Assembly: GCA_013289765.1 (NCBI GenBank) | Contig: JABCZI010000017.1 | Span: 1 to 64,000 of the forward strand | Direction: 5' to 3' | Origin: Acidobacteriota bacterium | GTDB taxonomy: Bacteria > Acidobacteriota > Terriglobia > Terriglobales > Acidobacteriaceae | Length of the DNA: 64,000 nt | In this document: positions 8,718 to 16,489 of the stretch, one piece after another | Position numbering within the stretch: position 1 is the first letter of the stretch | Layout of the letters: every line of letters starts with the position of its first letter | Notes under the pieces: generated by a model | Told to the model about the DNA's origin: nothing | Databases searched by the model: none | Seen by the model: the letters and a program-made list of their open reading frames with translations, nothing else | Position numbers and translations under genes: made by a program

Positions 8718-10198
8718 AAGCAATTCTCCGTCGCCCTGTTGCCCTGAGCGAAGTGAAAACTTCGCGAAGCGAAATTTCGGCGCAGTCGCAGGACCCTATG
8801 CGCGCGTGCGCTACCACGCGCCCCGTCAAGGCGGTCTCTCCTCAGTCTTCGCCCGCGCTGGTTCGAGCAAACTGCAGAAGCGTGCTGATGTCGGCCGCGG
8901 TCATGGCGGTAACGCTTCTCCTCACCTCCTTCGCCGCCGCCCAAACTCTCACCGGCACCCTAAAAAACGCAACCACCGGCAAGCCCGCCGGGGGTGATGA
9001 GGTCATCCTGCTCAAACTCGCCCAAGGCATGGAAGAGGCAGGACGCACCAAGGCCGACGCCAAAGGCCAGTTCAGTTTCAAGCTCGACGACGCACAGTCT
9101 CCGCATCTCATACGCGCCATACATCAGGACGTTACCTATCACCGCATGGCCCCTCCCGGCACCACGTCGGTCGAACTCCAGGTCTATGATGTCGCAAAAA
9201 AAATCGATGGCATCGCAGTGGTCGCTGACATCATGCGCGTGCAAGTCGAGCAAGGCCAGCTTGAAGTCATGCGCGCCTTCGCCGTCCGGAACACCTCGAC
9301 TCCTCCGCGCACGCAAATGAACGAACGCAACCTCGAGTTTTATGTGCCCGAGGGCGCCAAAATAATCGACGGGTCTGCCATGACCGCTGGTGGCCAGCCG
9401 ATTACTTCTGCACCGGTTCCCGAGAGCGAAAAAAAGGATCGTTATTCTTTCATCTTCCCTCTTCGTCCGGGGATCACTCAATTTCAAGTCGCCTTCCAAC
9501 TCCCTTACTCCGGAAGCGCCAATCTGGATCCCAAATCGATTTATCCTTTGGAACACTTTGTCGCCATCTTGCCGAAGACCATGCAGTTCAACGCGGGCAC
9601 GGCTGCAGGATTCAAGCCGATGGACGACCCCAACCAACCCGACTCCATTGTGCAGGTAGCTTCTAACGCGAAGGTGGGACAGAATCTTGCATTCAAAGTT
9701 TCCGGCGAAGGCGTGCTTGAGGCCCGCCAGGAGGGCAACGGCGCCCAGGGCGCGCCAGCAGCCCCGCAGAATAATCAATCACAAGCACGACCAGGCGGAG
9801 GACTTGGCCCACCTATCGACGCACCCGACCCGCTGCAAAAATATCGCTGGTGGATTCTGGGAGGCTTCGCTGCAATATTAGTGATCGGAGGAATCTTCGT
9901 CGCATCCCGCCAACAGTCTGCGGCGCGCGCACTCGCGCGACAAAAAACTGGTTCTTCGGTGCGAACAAACGTGGAAGACGACTACGAGCCTGCCGAAAGT
10001 TTGCCTGCAACTCCCATCCATTCCGCCACCGGCTCTCGCCCTAGTTCCATGCTGCTCGAGGGACTGAAAGAAGAACTCTTCCAACTGGAAATCGAGCGCC
10101 GCCAAGGCCTGATCTCGCAAGCGGAGTACGAAAAAGCCAAGTCCGCTCTCGATCAAACGCTCGAGCGCGCCCTCAAACGCGAGGCCCAGCGAGCCTAG
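8714..10198 (+). CDS. Membrane-anchored protein with carboxypeptidase-regulatory-like domain
   Basis: A secreted, C-terminally anchored protein. A signal peptide runs from the internal Met at base 8888 (SAAVMAVTLLLTSFAAAQ). It is followed by a CarboxypepD_reg-like beta-sandwich (TLTGTLKNATTGKPAGG) and a long beta-rich periplasmic region. A transmembrane helix (WWILGGFAAILVIGGIFVA) comes next, then a cytoplasmic helix pair (EELFQLEIERRQGLISQAEYEKA) like the CcmI/SHOCT short helices. A TTG at 8714 overlaps the previous stop and has AAGGA upstream, giving 494 residues; the ATG at 8888 gives 436 with a normal signal peptide. The 58 extra residues look repeat-derived, so the shorter form may be the original one. 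Its place after ccmF-H-I suggests an envelope role. Confidence 0.78.
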   Translation: MKAILRRPVALSEVKTSRSEISAQSQDPMRACATTRPVKAVSPQSSPALVRANCRSVLMSAAVMAVTLLLTSFAAAQTLTGTLKNATTGKPAGGDEVILLKLAQGMEEAGRTKADAKGQFSFKLDDAQSPHLIRAIHQDVTYHRMAPPGTTSVELQVYDVAKKIDGIAVVADIMRVQVEQGQLEVMRAFAVRNTSTPPRTQMNERNLEFYVPEGAKIIDGSAMTAGGQPITSAPVPESEKKDRYSFIFPLRPGITQFQVAFQLPYSGSANLDPKSIYPLEHFVAILPKTMQFNAGTAAGFKPMDDPNQPDSIVQVASNAKVGQNLAFKVSGEGVLEARQEGNGAQGAPAAPQNNQSQARPGGGLGPPIDAPDPLQKYRWWILGGFAAILVIGGIFVASRQQSAARALARQKTGSSVRTNVEDDYEPAESLPATPIHSATGSRPSSMLLEGLKEELFQLEIERRQGLISQAEYEKAKSALDQTLERALKREAQRA

Positions 10199-10262
10199 GC
10201 ACGATCATCCAACGTCATTCCGCGCAAATCAATGCCTATCATCCGAACCAATTTAAAGTAAT

Positions 10263-10328
10263 TGTCATTCCGACCGGAGCGTGTGATTCCCGAAGGGAAT
10301 GGCACGCGGAGTGGAGGAACCTGCTGTT
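10263..10328 (+). repeat. Structured 66-bp repeat, copy A
   Basis: Conserved ends, TGTCATTCCGACCGGAGC and GCGGAGTGGAGGAACCTG(CTGTT), flank a variable centre that forms the hairpin ATTCCC-GAA-GGGAAT. A second copy in the opposite orientation lies at 11405-11469, so the two bracket the gene at 10380-11294. The rest of the 10199-10379 gap holds only a partial copy of the left end (CGTCATTCCGCGC near 10215). Confidence 0.75.
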
Positions 10329-10379
10329 CGCAATCCGCCTGCAACGATGCGCCAGTAATGCGCCAGCGCACTTCCCTTC

Positions 10380-11294
10380 CTACTTCTGCGGCGGCTGCGT
10401 GTTCGGCTTCTTCTCATCGGGCGGCTGACCCGGAGCGGACTTGTCATCCGGAGCCTGCGGCGTCTTCTGATTTTTCTGATCCGCCTTGGGAACTTCTTTC
10501 CCTTCGTACAAAATCCTCACATTCGAGCCGAATCGCTTGTAGTCCTCATACTTCACAATCTCGCGAATGTGGATATCGCCCATGTTGAAGTGCAGCGTAT
10601 CGTCGGCGCGCGTATAAGTCGGAAACCAATATTGATTGTCGACCTGCTGTCGCCAAGTGGTGAACTTCGGATAAAGGTGTTCTTCCTTGCCCTTCTTTTT
10701 CGTGTCGCGAATCTCAGGCACGGCCTGGCCGTAGGTTTTCACAATCTGGAAATCGTGATCGTCCACCCAAATGCGTCCCTGGAAGTAGCGCTTCTTACCA
10801 ACAATCTGCTTCGGCGCAATATCGAAGACGTAGCAGTGCAACTGATCTTCATCCTGCTGGCCGACATAAAGGATGTTGTATTCCGGAACTTCTTCGGTGG
10901 TAAGCACAAAGGGCAGGCGGTTGCGAAAATCCTGAACGTCCCCTTGATCAAGCGACAACCCACCCTGCTCCAGCGAGGACTGCGGGGCGAAAACTACGTT
11001 CTCTATGCGCTGGCCTTTATCGTTGTACAGCACGTCAAACACTTCGTGATATTCCCCAGTGACCGTGTCGCCGTCGCGGGTCTGAACCTTGATGTCTTGC
11101 CGGAAGGTGTAATGCTCGCGCGCTTCCTTGAATAGTTTTTCCTGCGCCGCAAAGCGCGTGATAATTTCCTCGGACGTTATGCCTTTCGGAGGAGTGTTAT
11201 CGAGAGACCCTTCCTGCGCGACCATTGGTCGCACCACGAAAGCGCACAGAGAAAGAAGGAAAAAAGCGACGAGCGAACGAAACGGCCGGTTCAT
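10380..11294 (-). CDS. Periplasmic LolA-like (outer-membrane lipoprotein-sorting-like) protein
   Basis: A 304-residue exported protein with a signal peptide (residues 1-26, ending VVAQ-like at MVAQ). The body is beta-rich, with ARxHYTFRQDIKVQT, YNILYVGQQDEDQLHCYVFDIAPK and RYFQGRIWVDDHDFQIVKTYGQ. This pattern resembles the LolA/LppX-like open beta-barrel proteins often annotated as outer-membrane lipoprotein-sorting proteins, which bind lipids or lipoprotein acyl chains. The last 40 residues are Pro/Lys/Asp-rich and probably disordered. The gene stands alone, framed by an inverted pair of structured repeats. The family assignment comes from pattern and was not verified by a search. Confidence 0.7.
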   Translation of the reverse strand: MNRPFRSLVAFFLLSLCAFVVRPMVAQEGSLDNTPPKGITSEEIITRFAAQEKLFKEAREHYTFRQDIKVQTRDGDTVTGEYHEVFDVLYNDKGQRIENVVFAPQSSLEQGGLSLDQGDVQDFRNRLPFVLTTEEVPEYNILYVGQQDEDQLHCYVFDIAPKQIVGKKRYFQGRIWVDDHDFQIVKTYGQAVPEIRDTKKKGKEEHLYPKFTTWRQQVDNQYWFPTYTRADDTLHFNMGDIHIREIVKYEDYKRFGSNVRILYEGKEVPKADQKNQKTPQAPDDKSAPGQPPDEKKPNTQPPQK

Positions 11295-11404
11295 GATTCT
11301 ATTTTATCGGATAACCGCTCGATGGAATGGGATCATGCCCATTGAGCGAGCTTGATGCACTCATGTCGACTCCGACTCTTCACCCGTACAACCGGAGACG
11401 TCAA

Positions 11405-11469
11405 AACAGCAAGTCCCTCCACCCCGCAGGCCACCGCTCTCGCGGTGATCTGCTCCGCTCGGGGTGACA
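11405..11469 (-). repeat. Structured 65-bp repeat, copy B (inverted)
   Basis: On the minus strand the ends TGTCACCCCGAGCGGAGC and GCGGGGTGGAGGGACTTG(CTGTT) match copy A at 10263-10328 with a few transitions and one transversion. The centre differs but again forms a hairpin, CACCGC-GAGA-GCGGTG. Conserved ends with a re-paired centre suggest selection on structure. Confidence 0.75.
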
Positions 11470-11566
11470 GATTGGTAGTGTCTTATTAAGGCACCACCGA
11501 CAGCTTGCTGAGGTTGCAGGTTACGCTGAGCGCGGCTAAAGTAGGGTGCGAGAATCGGAGGTAAAC

Positions 11567-12034
11567 ATGAAAACGCCCATCCCGCTGGAATCTGCCTCTG
11601 CATTCATAGACGCGAAGATCAAGGAACTCGGGGACTGGCGCGGGAAGACGCTGGCGAGAGTGCGCGAAATCGTACACGAGGCGGACCCTGAGATCGTCGA
11701 AGAGTGGAAGTGGGTTAAGGCGACATCGCCGGGGACTCCCGTCTGGTCCCGCGGCGGCATCGTCTGCACGGGAGAGACCTACAAGAACGCCGTCAAGATG
11801 ACATTTGCCAAGGGAGCTGCGTTGAAGGACCCTTCCGGCCTATTCAACTCCAGCCTTGAGGGGAATGTCAGGCGCGCCATCGACATCCACGAAGGCGAGA
11901 AGGTCGATGAGGCCGCCTTGAAGGAACTCATCCGCGCCGCCGTGGCGCTCAATCTCAAGGGCAAGTACAAACCGAAGTCCAAACCGAAGTCCAAGCCGAA
12001 GCCCCGGCGAGCGAGCAGCAAGCGGGCCAAGTAG
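11567..12034 (+). CDS. DUF1801 family protein
   Basis: A 155-residue cytoplasmic protein of the DUF1801/YdhG-like fold. The key segments are AFIDAKIKELGDWRGKTLARVREIV and EEWKWVKATSPGTPVW, followed by FAKGAALKDPSGLFNSSLEGNVRRAIDI. These proteins are frataxin-like in fold and of uncertain function. The C-terminus is a basic Lys-Pro-Ser tail (KPKSKPKSKPKPRR) that could bind nucleic acid. The ATG at 11567 is preceded by GGAGGT, so the upstream in-frame start at 11546 is unlikely. A strong shared terminator separates it from the convergent peptidase gene. Confidence 0.85.
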   Translation: MKTPIPLESASAFIDAKIKELGDWRGKTLARVREIVHEADPEIVEEWKWVKATSPGTPVWSRGGIVCTGETYKNAVKMTFAKGAALKDPSGLFNSSLEGNVRRAIDIHEGEKVDEAALKELIRAAVALNLKGKYKPKSKPKSKPKPRRASSKRAK

Positions 12035-12077
12035 CTTAAGCGAAGGTGTTGAAACCAGCAGGGGCTGAAGGAAAGAT

Positions 12078-12113
12078 CGGGGAGGCCATGGGAATTAATC
12101 CTTGGCCTCCCCG
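12078..12113. terminator. Bidirectional terminator between convergent genes
   Basis: A long stem, CGGGGAGGCCA paired with TGGCCTCCCCG, encloses an AT-rich loop with GG/CC pairs (GGGAATTAATCC). It is flanked by AAAGTTT on one side and by AAAGAT on the other, and lies between the DUF1801 stop (12034) and the sedolisin stop (12119). It should serve both strands. Confidence 0.8.
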
Positions 12114-12118
12114 AAAGT

Positions 12119-15100
12119 TTATGGGTTCACGACCTGATTCAGTACTGCCGAGGTGCTGGTGACGTAGTTGGCATCCCCTGGGTACGCTGCGGTGATGGCA
12201 TGAGTACCAGTTGCAAGGGTGGACGTGGTGAACGTCGCCTTGTGAGTGGTGGCACTGACTGTCCCGGTACCGATGACGGTAGTTCCGCTCTTGAATTTAA
12301 CTGAACCCGATGCCGAACCGCCGAACGCACCAGTCACCGTGGCCGTGAAGGTAACCGGATTGCCGTGGTGCGAAGGATTCAAAGACGACGCCAGAGTAGT
12401 GCTGGTGTGCGCCTTATTCACGGTTTGGGTCAGCGCTGCCGACTTGCTGCCGAGGTTTTTGCTACTGCCGCCATAGGTTGCGGTGATGCTATGGGTACCG
12501 GCAGTTAGCGCCGTGGTATTGAACTTCGCCACTCCTCCGGAAATCGCGGCAGAGCCCAAGGTTACTGTGCCATTCTTGAAGGTAACGGAACCGGTGGGCG
12601 CCGCTCCGAATGTGCCAGTCACTTTAGCGGTGAAAGTGACCCCCTGATGGTAGGACGACGGGTTGAGGGACGAGGTTAGAGTTGTGCTGGTCGGCGCTTC
12701 AATATTGATCACGTCAGTATGGCTGCTCTCCACGTTGCCGGCGTGATCGGTGCTGTGAAAGACGACCGTATGGCTTCCGGTAGTTCCAATGGTGAATGGA
12801 TTCACGTAATTCACCACGGAGCCAGAGTCAATCTGATAGACGGTGCTGGCCACACCACTACCTGGTGAAGGGTCGCTGGCGGCTAGCGTGTTCTTCACCG
12901 GCGTGGTCCAGACCGAGCCGTTGAAGGTGCCAGAAAGGGTATCCGTGGTGACCGGCGGGATGGTGTCGTAGCCCAAGGGCCCGTAGACGTAATCCGTCGT
13001 AGACCCAGAGTTGTCCCATGGCCGTACGTTCACATAGTGCCAGCCTTGGCCGACGCTGCCCGCACAAGATGCACCCGTGAAGTCGAGGCAGCCGGAGCTG
13101 GCGTTGGGATACTGAGGGCCGCTGTAGAAGGAACTGCCCGAGCCCGGTGTAGCTTCGGTGAAGTTGTCTCCGGGATCGGCGTCCCATGCCTGGCTAAAGC
13201 CGGCCACCCCGACGGGTGGAAGACCGTCGCCACTGGTATCAGCAATGCTCCAGCTCACAAAAACGTCGCTGTTGTACCAGACGCCGGTTGCTGGTCCGGA
13301 GAACGAGACAGCGGGCGCGCCGAAATCGCCAGCAGAATACGCATTGATGGCCCAAGCCAGCTGGAACATATTGATCGAGCCCCAGCCAGTGACAGCGTCC
13401 CAGCCTGTGCCCGCACAGTAATAACCCAAGCCATAAAATCCGGTGATGTCGTTGTTGTTGCAGCCGGAGGTGATGTCGTAGAAGGGATAGTGTGGCGCGT
13501 ACGATGGGTTCTCCCCAAAATAGTAGAGGTAATAGTTGCCGTTGCCGAGGGGCGCGCAGCCGTGCCCATTGCACAGGCCACCGCTGATAATGCTGCTCAG
13601 GTAGAGAAGGTAGGCATTTTCATTGGCGAAGAATCCGGCCATTTCCGGAGCGACGATGCTGGTTCCTCCGTTTCCGGACAGACCGCCTCCGAAGTAGAAG
13701 TTTTGCGGAGTGTTGTACCAGTCGGCATTCAGGGCGATATCCGGGACGCCGCGACTGGAAAAACCGAGGCTGCTCTGATAGGACGGGGCGCCGTAGTAAG
13801 AGCTGAACCCGCCTGTACTGCCGCCGTCGTTGGATCCGCAACCATCGGGGCCGCCGGTCCAACCGACTTCGTAGTTAAATAAAGGGCCGTTGGACAGCGA
13901 TATTGTGGCGCCTCCAGAGGCAACAATGTTGGGGTCTGAAGATGGAAACTGTACGGCGACGGCATCGCCGCAACCGGCAGTGGCTCCTTGATCGCCGGAA
14001 GCCGCCATTAAGGTCCACCCCTGCCCAACCATTGAACTGAAAATGCTGTCGGCAGTATTCATGTCCCCGCTGTCATAACAGGCGAGTTCCTGACAACCCC
14101 AGCTCGTGGTGAAGACGCGCGCGTACCCGTCGGTCAGCATCTGGTTGTAAATGTCATTGAAGGTGCTGAAATTGGCGTTGACGCCGTCGTACAAGTAGAC
14201 CATCGAGGTATCAACATAACTGCCAAAGCTGTTGGACATGGCCGTGGACCATTCCATATCCATGGTTCCCTCGCCGTCGCAGCAGGCGGGCGTTCCATCG
14301 ATGTAGAACTGCTGATAGTGATATGCGAGATAGGGGTATTGCGCCTGGAAACCAGCGATGTCGCTGCCTTGCTGAGTTCCGGCGGTGGCGATAGCGATCG
14401 ACGTTTCCGGCGGCGTAACCCCGGGATTAGCCAACGGATTGCAGCAATGCCCCTGAGCGTAGAGGGCGTTGGTATCGTAAGCCTGGGAGCTGTACATGTC
14501 GGTTGGATCGTAGGCTCCTCCCGTGATGGGGGGAGCGATGCTGCGTTTCTTGGATTGCGATTGCGGTTGCGATTGCGGCAGGGCTTTGGGCAGCTTCGAC
14601 CGCTGGCCATTCCTGCCTCCAGCCAAACCGCTGGCGACAACTGGGCCGGGGGCGTAGTCGGGAAACACTGGTTCCTTGGAGTTCTTGTTGGCGGGATGCA
14701 GGACTTGCAGGTTGTTGAGACCTCCCACCGACTGAATCACTCCGAGGAGGCTTGAAGGAATCTCGGGATCGCGATCGTTGGAGTAAAACGACTTGGTATC
14801 AAGCTGGTAGAGGTTAATTGTGACGTTGAATGCTTTTTCGATCGCCGACACCGGGCCCTCAATATCGACCAGCAGGCGGTTGGGAAAGCGGTGCGTTACA
14901 TTCAAGCTCTGAGCCTTTGCCCAGTCCACGACAGCCTGCTCATCTTGTTCTGAGGGATCAAAACGCTTGGTCCACTCCTCGGGACTGAGGAAGTGATGGA
15001 AGTCAGGGGATTCTTTCGTCTGCAGATCCTGAAGAAACTGCTTCTCCTCGGTCATGTGCGGGGGCTGCAGGCCCAGCGTAAGGCGCAGCATCTGACTAGA

Positions 15101-15313
15101 GTTGTAGTGTTGAACAAGCTTCGCCGACCCGTTCACGACGGCGGGCGGAGTATGTCCCGTGTATGGACTGCCGGTGACATTTGCGGACTGCCCCGGGGCT
15201 AGATTCCAGGGAGATACGACTACCGCAAATAGAAGAGGGATGAAGATTAGACAGCGATTGAGTCTGGTCGAAGACACAGACGTGGTAGCGAGCGAACACG
15301 ATTGAAATTTCAT
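12119..15313 (-). CDS. Secreted sedolisin (S53 serine-carboxyl peptidase) with Ig-like repeats
   Basis: An exported pro-protease of 1064 residues, probably acid-active. The signal peptide is residues 1-42, and a pro-kumamolisin activation domain spans about 60-200. The S53 catalytic domain covers about 270-660. The catalytic residues are readable: E348 and D352 in EGTMDMEWS, the oxyanion Asp D441 in AASGDQGA, and Ser S550 in GGTSIVAPEMAG. A beta-sandwich region follows, then two Big_3-type Ig-like repeats near 880-1060 (TTLTSSLNPSSYHQGVTFTA and TTLASSLNPSHHGNPVTFTA) that probably hold it at a surface or polymer. AGGAG precedes the ATG. It is a stand-alone gene with a terminator. Confidence 0.94.
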   Translation of the reverse strand: MKFQSCSLATTSVSSTRLNRCLIFIPLLFAVVVSPWNLAPGQSANVTGSPYTGHTPPAVVNGSAKLVQHYNSSQMLRLTLGLQPPHMTEEKQFLQDLQTKESPDFHHFLSPEEWTKRFDPSEQDEQAVVDWAKAQSLNVTHRFPNRLLVDIEGPVSAIEKAFNVTINLYQLDTKSFYSNDRDPEIPSSLLGVIQSVGGLNNLQVLHPANKNSKEPVFPDYAPGPVVASGLAGGRNGQRSKLPKALPQSQPQSQSKKRSIAPPITGGAYDPTDMYSSQAYDTNALYAQGHCCNPLANPGVTPPETSIAIATAGTQQGSDIAGFQAQYPYLAYHYQQFYIDGTPACCDGEGTMDMEWSTAMSNSFGSYVDTSMVYLYDGVNANFSTFNDIYNQMLTDGYARVFTTSWGCQELACYDSGDMNTADSIFSSMVGQGWTLMAASGDQGATAGCGDAVAVQFPSSDPNIVASGGATISLSNGPLFNYEVGWTGGPDGCGSNDGGSTGGFSSYYGAPSYQSSLGFSSRGVPDIALNADWYNTPQNFYFGGGLSGNGGTSIVAPEMAGFFANENAYLLYLSSIISGGLCNGHGCAPLGNGNYYLYYFGENPSYAPHYPFYDITSGCNNNDITGFYGLGYYCAGTGWDAVTGWGSINMFQLAWAINAYSAGDFGAPAVSFSGPATGVWYNSDVFVSWSIADTSGDGLPPVGVAGFSQAWDADPGDNFTEATPGSGSSFYSGPQYPNASSGCLDFTGASCAGSVGQGWHYVNVRPWDNSGSTTDYVYGPLGYDTIPPVTTDTLSGTFNGSVWTTPVKNTLAASDPSPGSGVASTVYQIDSGSVVNYVNPFTIGTTGSHTVVFHSTDHAGNVESSHTDVINIEAPTSTTLTSSLNPSSYHQGVTFTAKVTGTFGAAPTGSVTFKNGTVTLGSAAISGGVAKFNTTALTAGTHSITATYGGSSKNLGSKSAALTQTVNKAHTSTTLASSLNPSHHGNPVTFTATVTGAFGGSASGSVKFKSGTTVIGTGTVSATTHKATFTTSTLATGTHAITAAYPGDANYVTSTSAVLNQVVNP

Positions 15314-15915
15314 TGAAAATTCTCCTTAGTGACAGCTGTGCGAGTCGGCCAATAGGCTTCGAAAACCACTTTGGTATTCGAGACAGCCAAGCGTGTTCGT
15401 TCGCTCGGTTCAGGGGAGACGAAGTTATCTGTCTCGCGGCTGTAACCTGCGGACGGCGCTTGCAACTAGGGAAGATGAGGGGAAATTTCAAGCAGGAGAG
15501 GGAGGCTAGTACGATCAATCCCACTCCTAGCTTTCAGAGCGGGCCGAATATACCGCCGCGATAAATGTTTGTCAACGGAAAAAATCGATAAGTTGTGGAT
15601 TACTTTAAAATTCAATAATTCCCGCTGCTCATGGAAATTTATGACAAGGCCCATGCCGGAAAATTCGCGGAGAACGAGATCATGGGCAAGATTCCCACGC
15701 GTGGAGGGCCGGCACCTCATTCTGGTCGCATGAACTCCTCGCTATTACGTCGCCGCACCAGCAATCGACAAGGAACAGGCAGCGATTCTCGTGCATGCGC
15801 CCGAGGACTGAGGTCGTCCAGCAAGCGCTAAACCTCTCCCTTCGCAAATCGCGCAAGGTGATGCAGGGCGCTCGTCAACCATGCTCATCCATGCTGCTCT
15901 CAATCCGGGCTGTAT
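15314..15915. other. Intergenic region upstream of the sedolisin gene
   Basis: Six hundred bases with no frame I can support on either strand. The part at 15563-15630 is AT-rich (AAAAAATCGATAAG, ATTACTTTAAAATTC) and may hold regulatory sequence for the sedolisin gene reading leftward. No hairpin, RNA gene or repeat is evident. Confidence 0.4.
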
Positions 15916-16164
15916 TCAATCCTGGCCCATCGCTGAGTGATTGGCGGAAGGAGTCGCCGAATCGCATGCGCCTTTCATCATGGCCGTCCCCTTCATGGAG
16001 CGGTAGAATACCGCATCGCAAATGCGGTTCGTGAGTTCGATAGTGCTTTCAACCTGCGACAGAGCCCCCGTGATCACGGCTGCGAGAGGCAGCGACAAGG
16101 CTTTGCGGGTTTCAACGTCCAGAAACGCATGAATCATTTTGAGAGAGGGCTCGTGTGTCGGCAT
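15916..16164 (-). CDS. Small hypothetical protein
   Basis: An 82-residue protein of unknown function. The ATG at 16164 has TTTAGGAG seven bases upstream, a good ribosome site; an in-frame start at 16203 lacks one. The central part (KALSLPLAAVITGALSQVEST) is mildly hydrophobic, and the C-terminus is Ser/Ala/Met-rich. No motif is recognised. It lies alone between the sedolisin promoter region and the divergent TPR lipoprotein gene. Confidence 0.5.
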   Translation of the reverse strand: MPTHEPSLKMIHAFLDVETRKALSLPLAAVITGALSQVESTIELTNRICDAVFYRSMKGTAMMKGACDSATPSANHSAMGQD

Positions 16165-16489
16165 TGGTGCTCCTAAACGCAAGTTTGTGAGGAACCGCCT
16201 CACATACGTGCATTTTGGGGCAGGAACAGCAGTCGCGCCAATACCCTGGAATCCTAATTACTAAGGTACAGGGTGGTGGCGGGAAATCGGCATGCTGCCG
16301 CGGGCTGGCTCCGGCTGCCTGGGCCGTCTGCGATTTCGAGAGAAGTTGAGCCGTCGGATGAAAACGCGAGCGATCCCGCCGCTCCCGGTATGACACCAGT
16401 AACTTTATCTTGCACCCCGTCTTGCAGTACCTTGGGATGTGACCACGGTTCGTGGTCGTGTGCGCATTTGCGCCTGGTTTGGAGAAGAT

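Noticed and set aside
15631..15831. 66-codon frame upstream of the sedolisin gene
   Set aside because: There is no ribosome site, and the composition is Arg/Ser-rich without hydrophobic periodicity.
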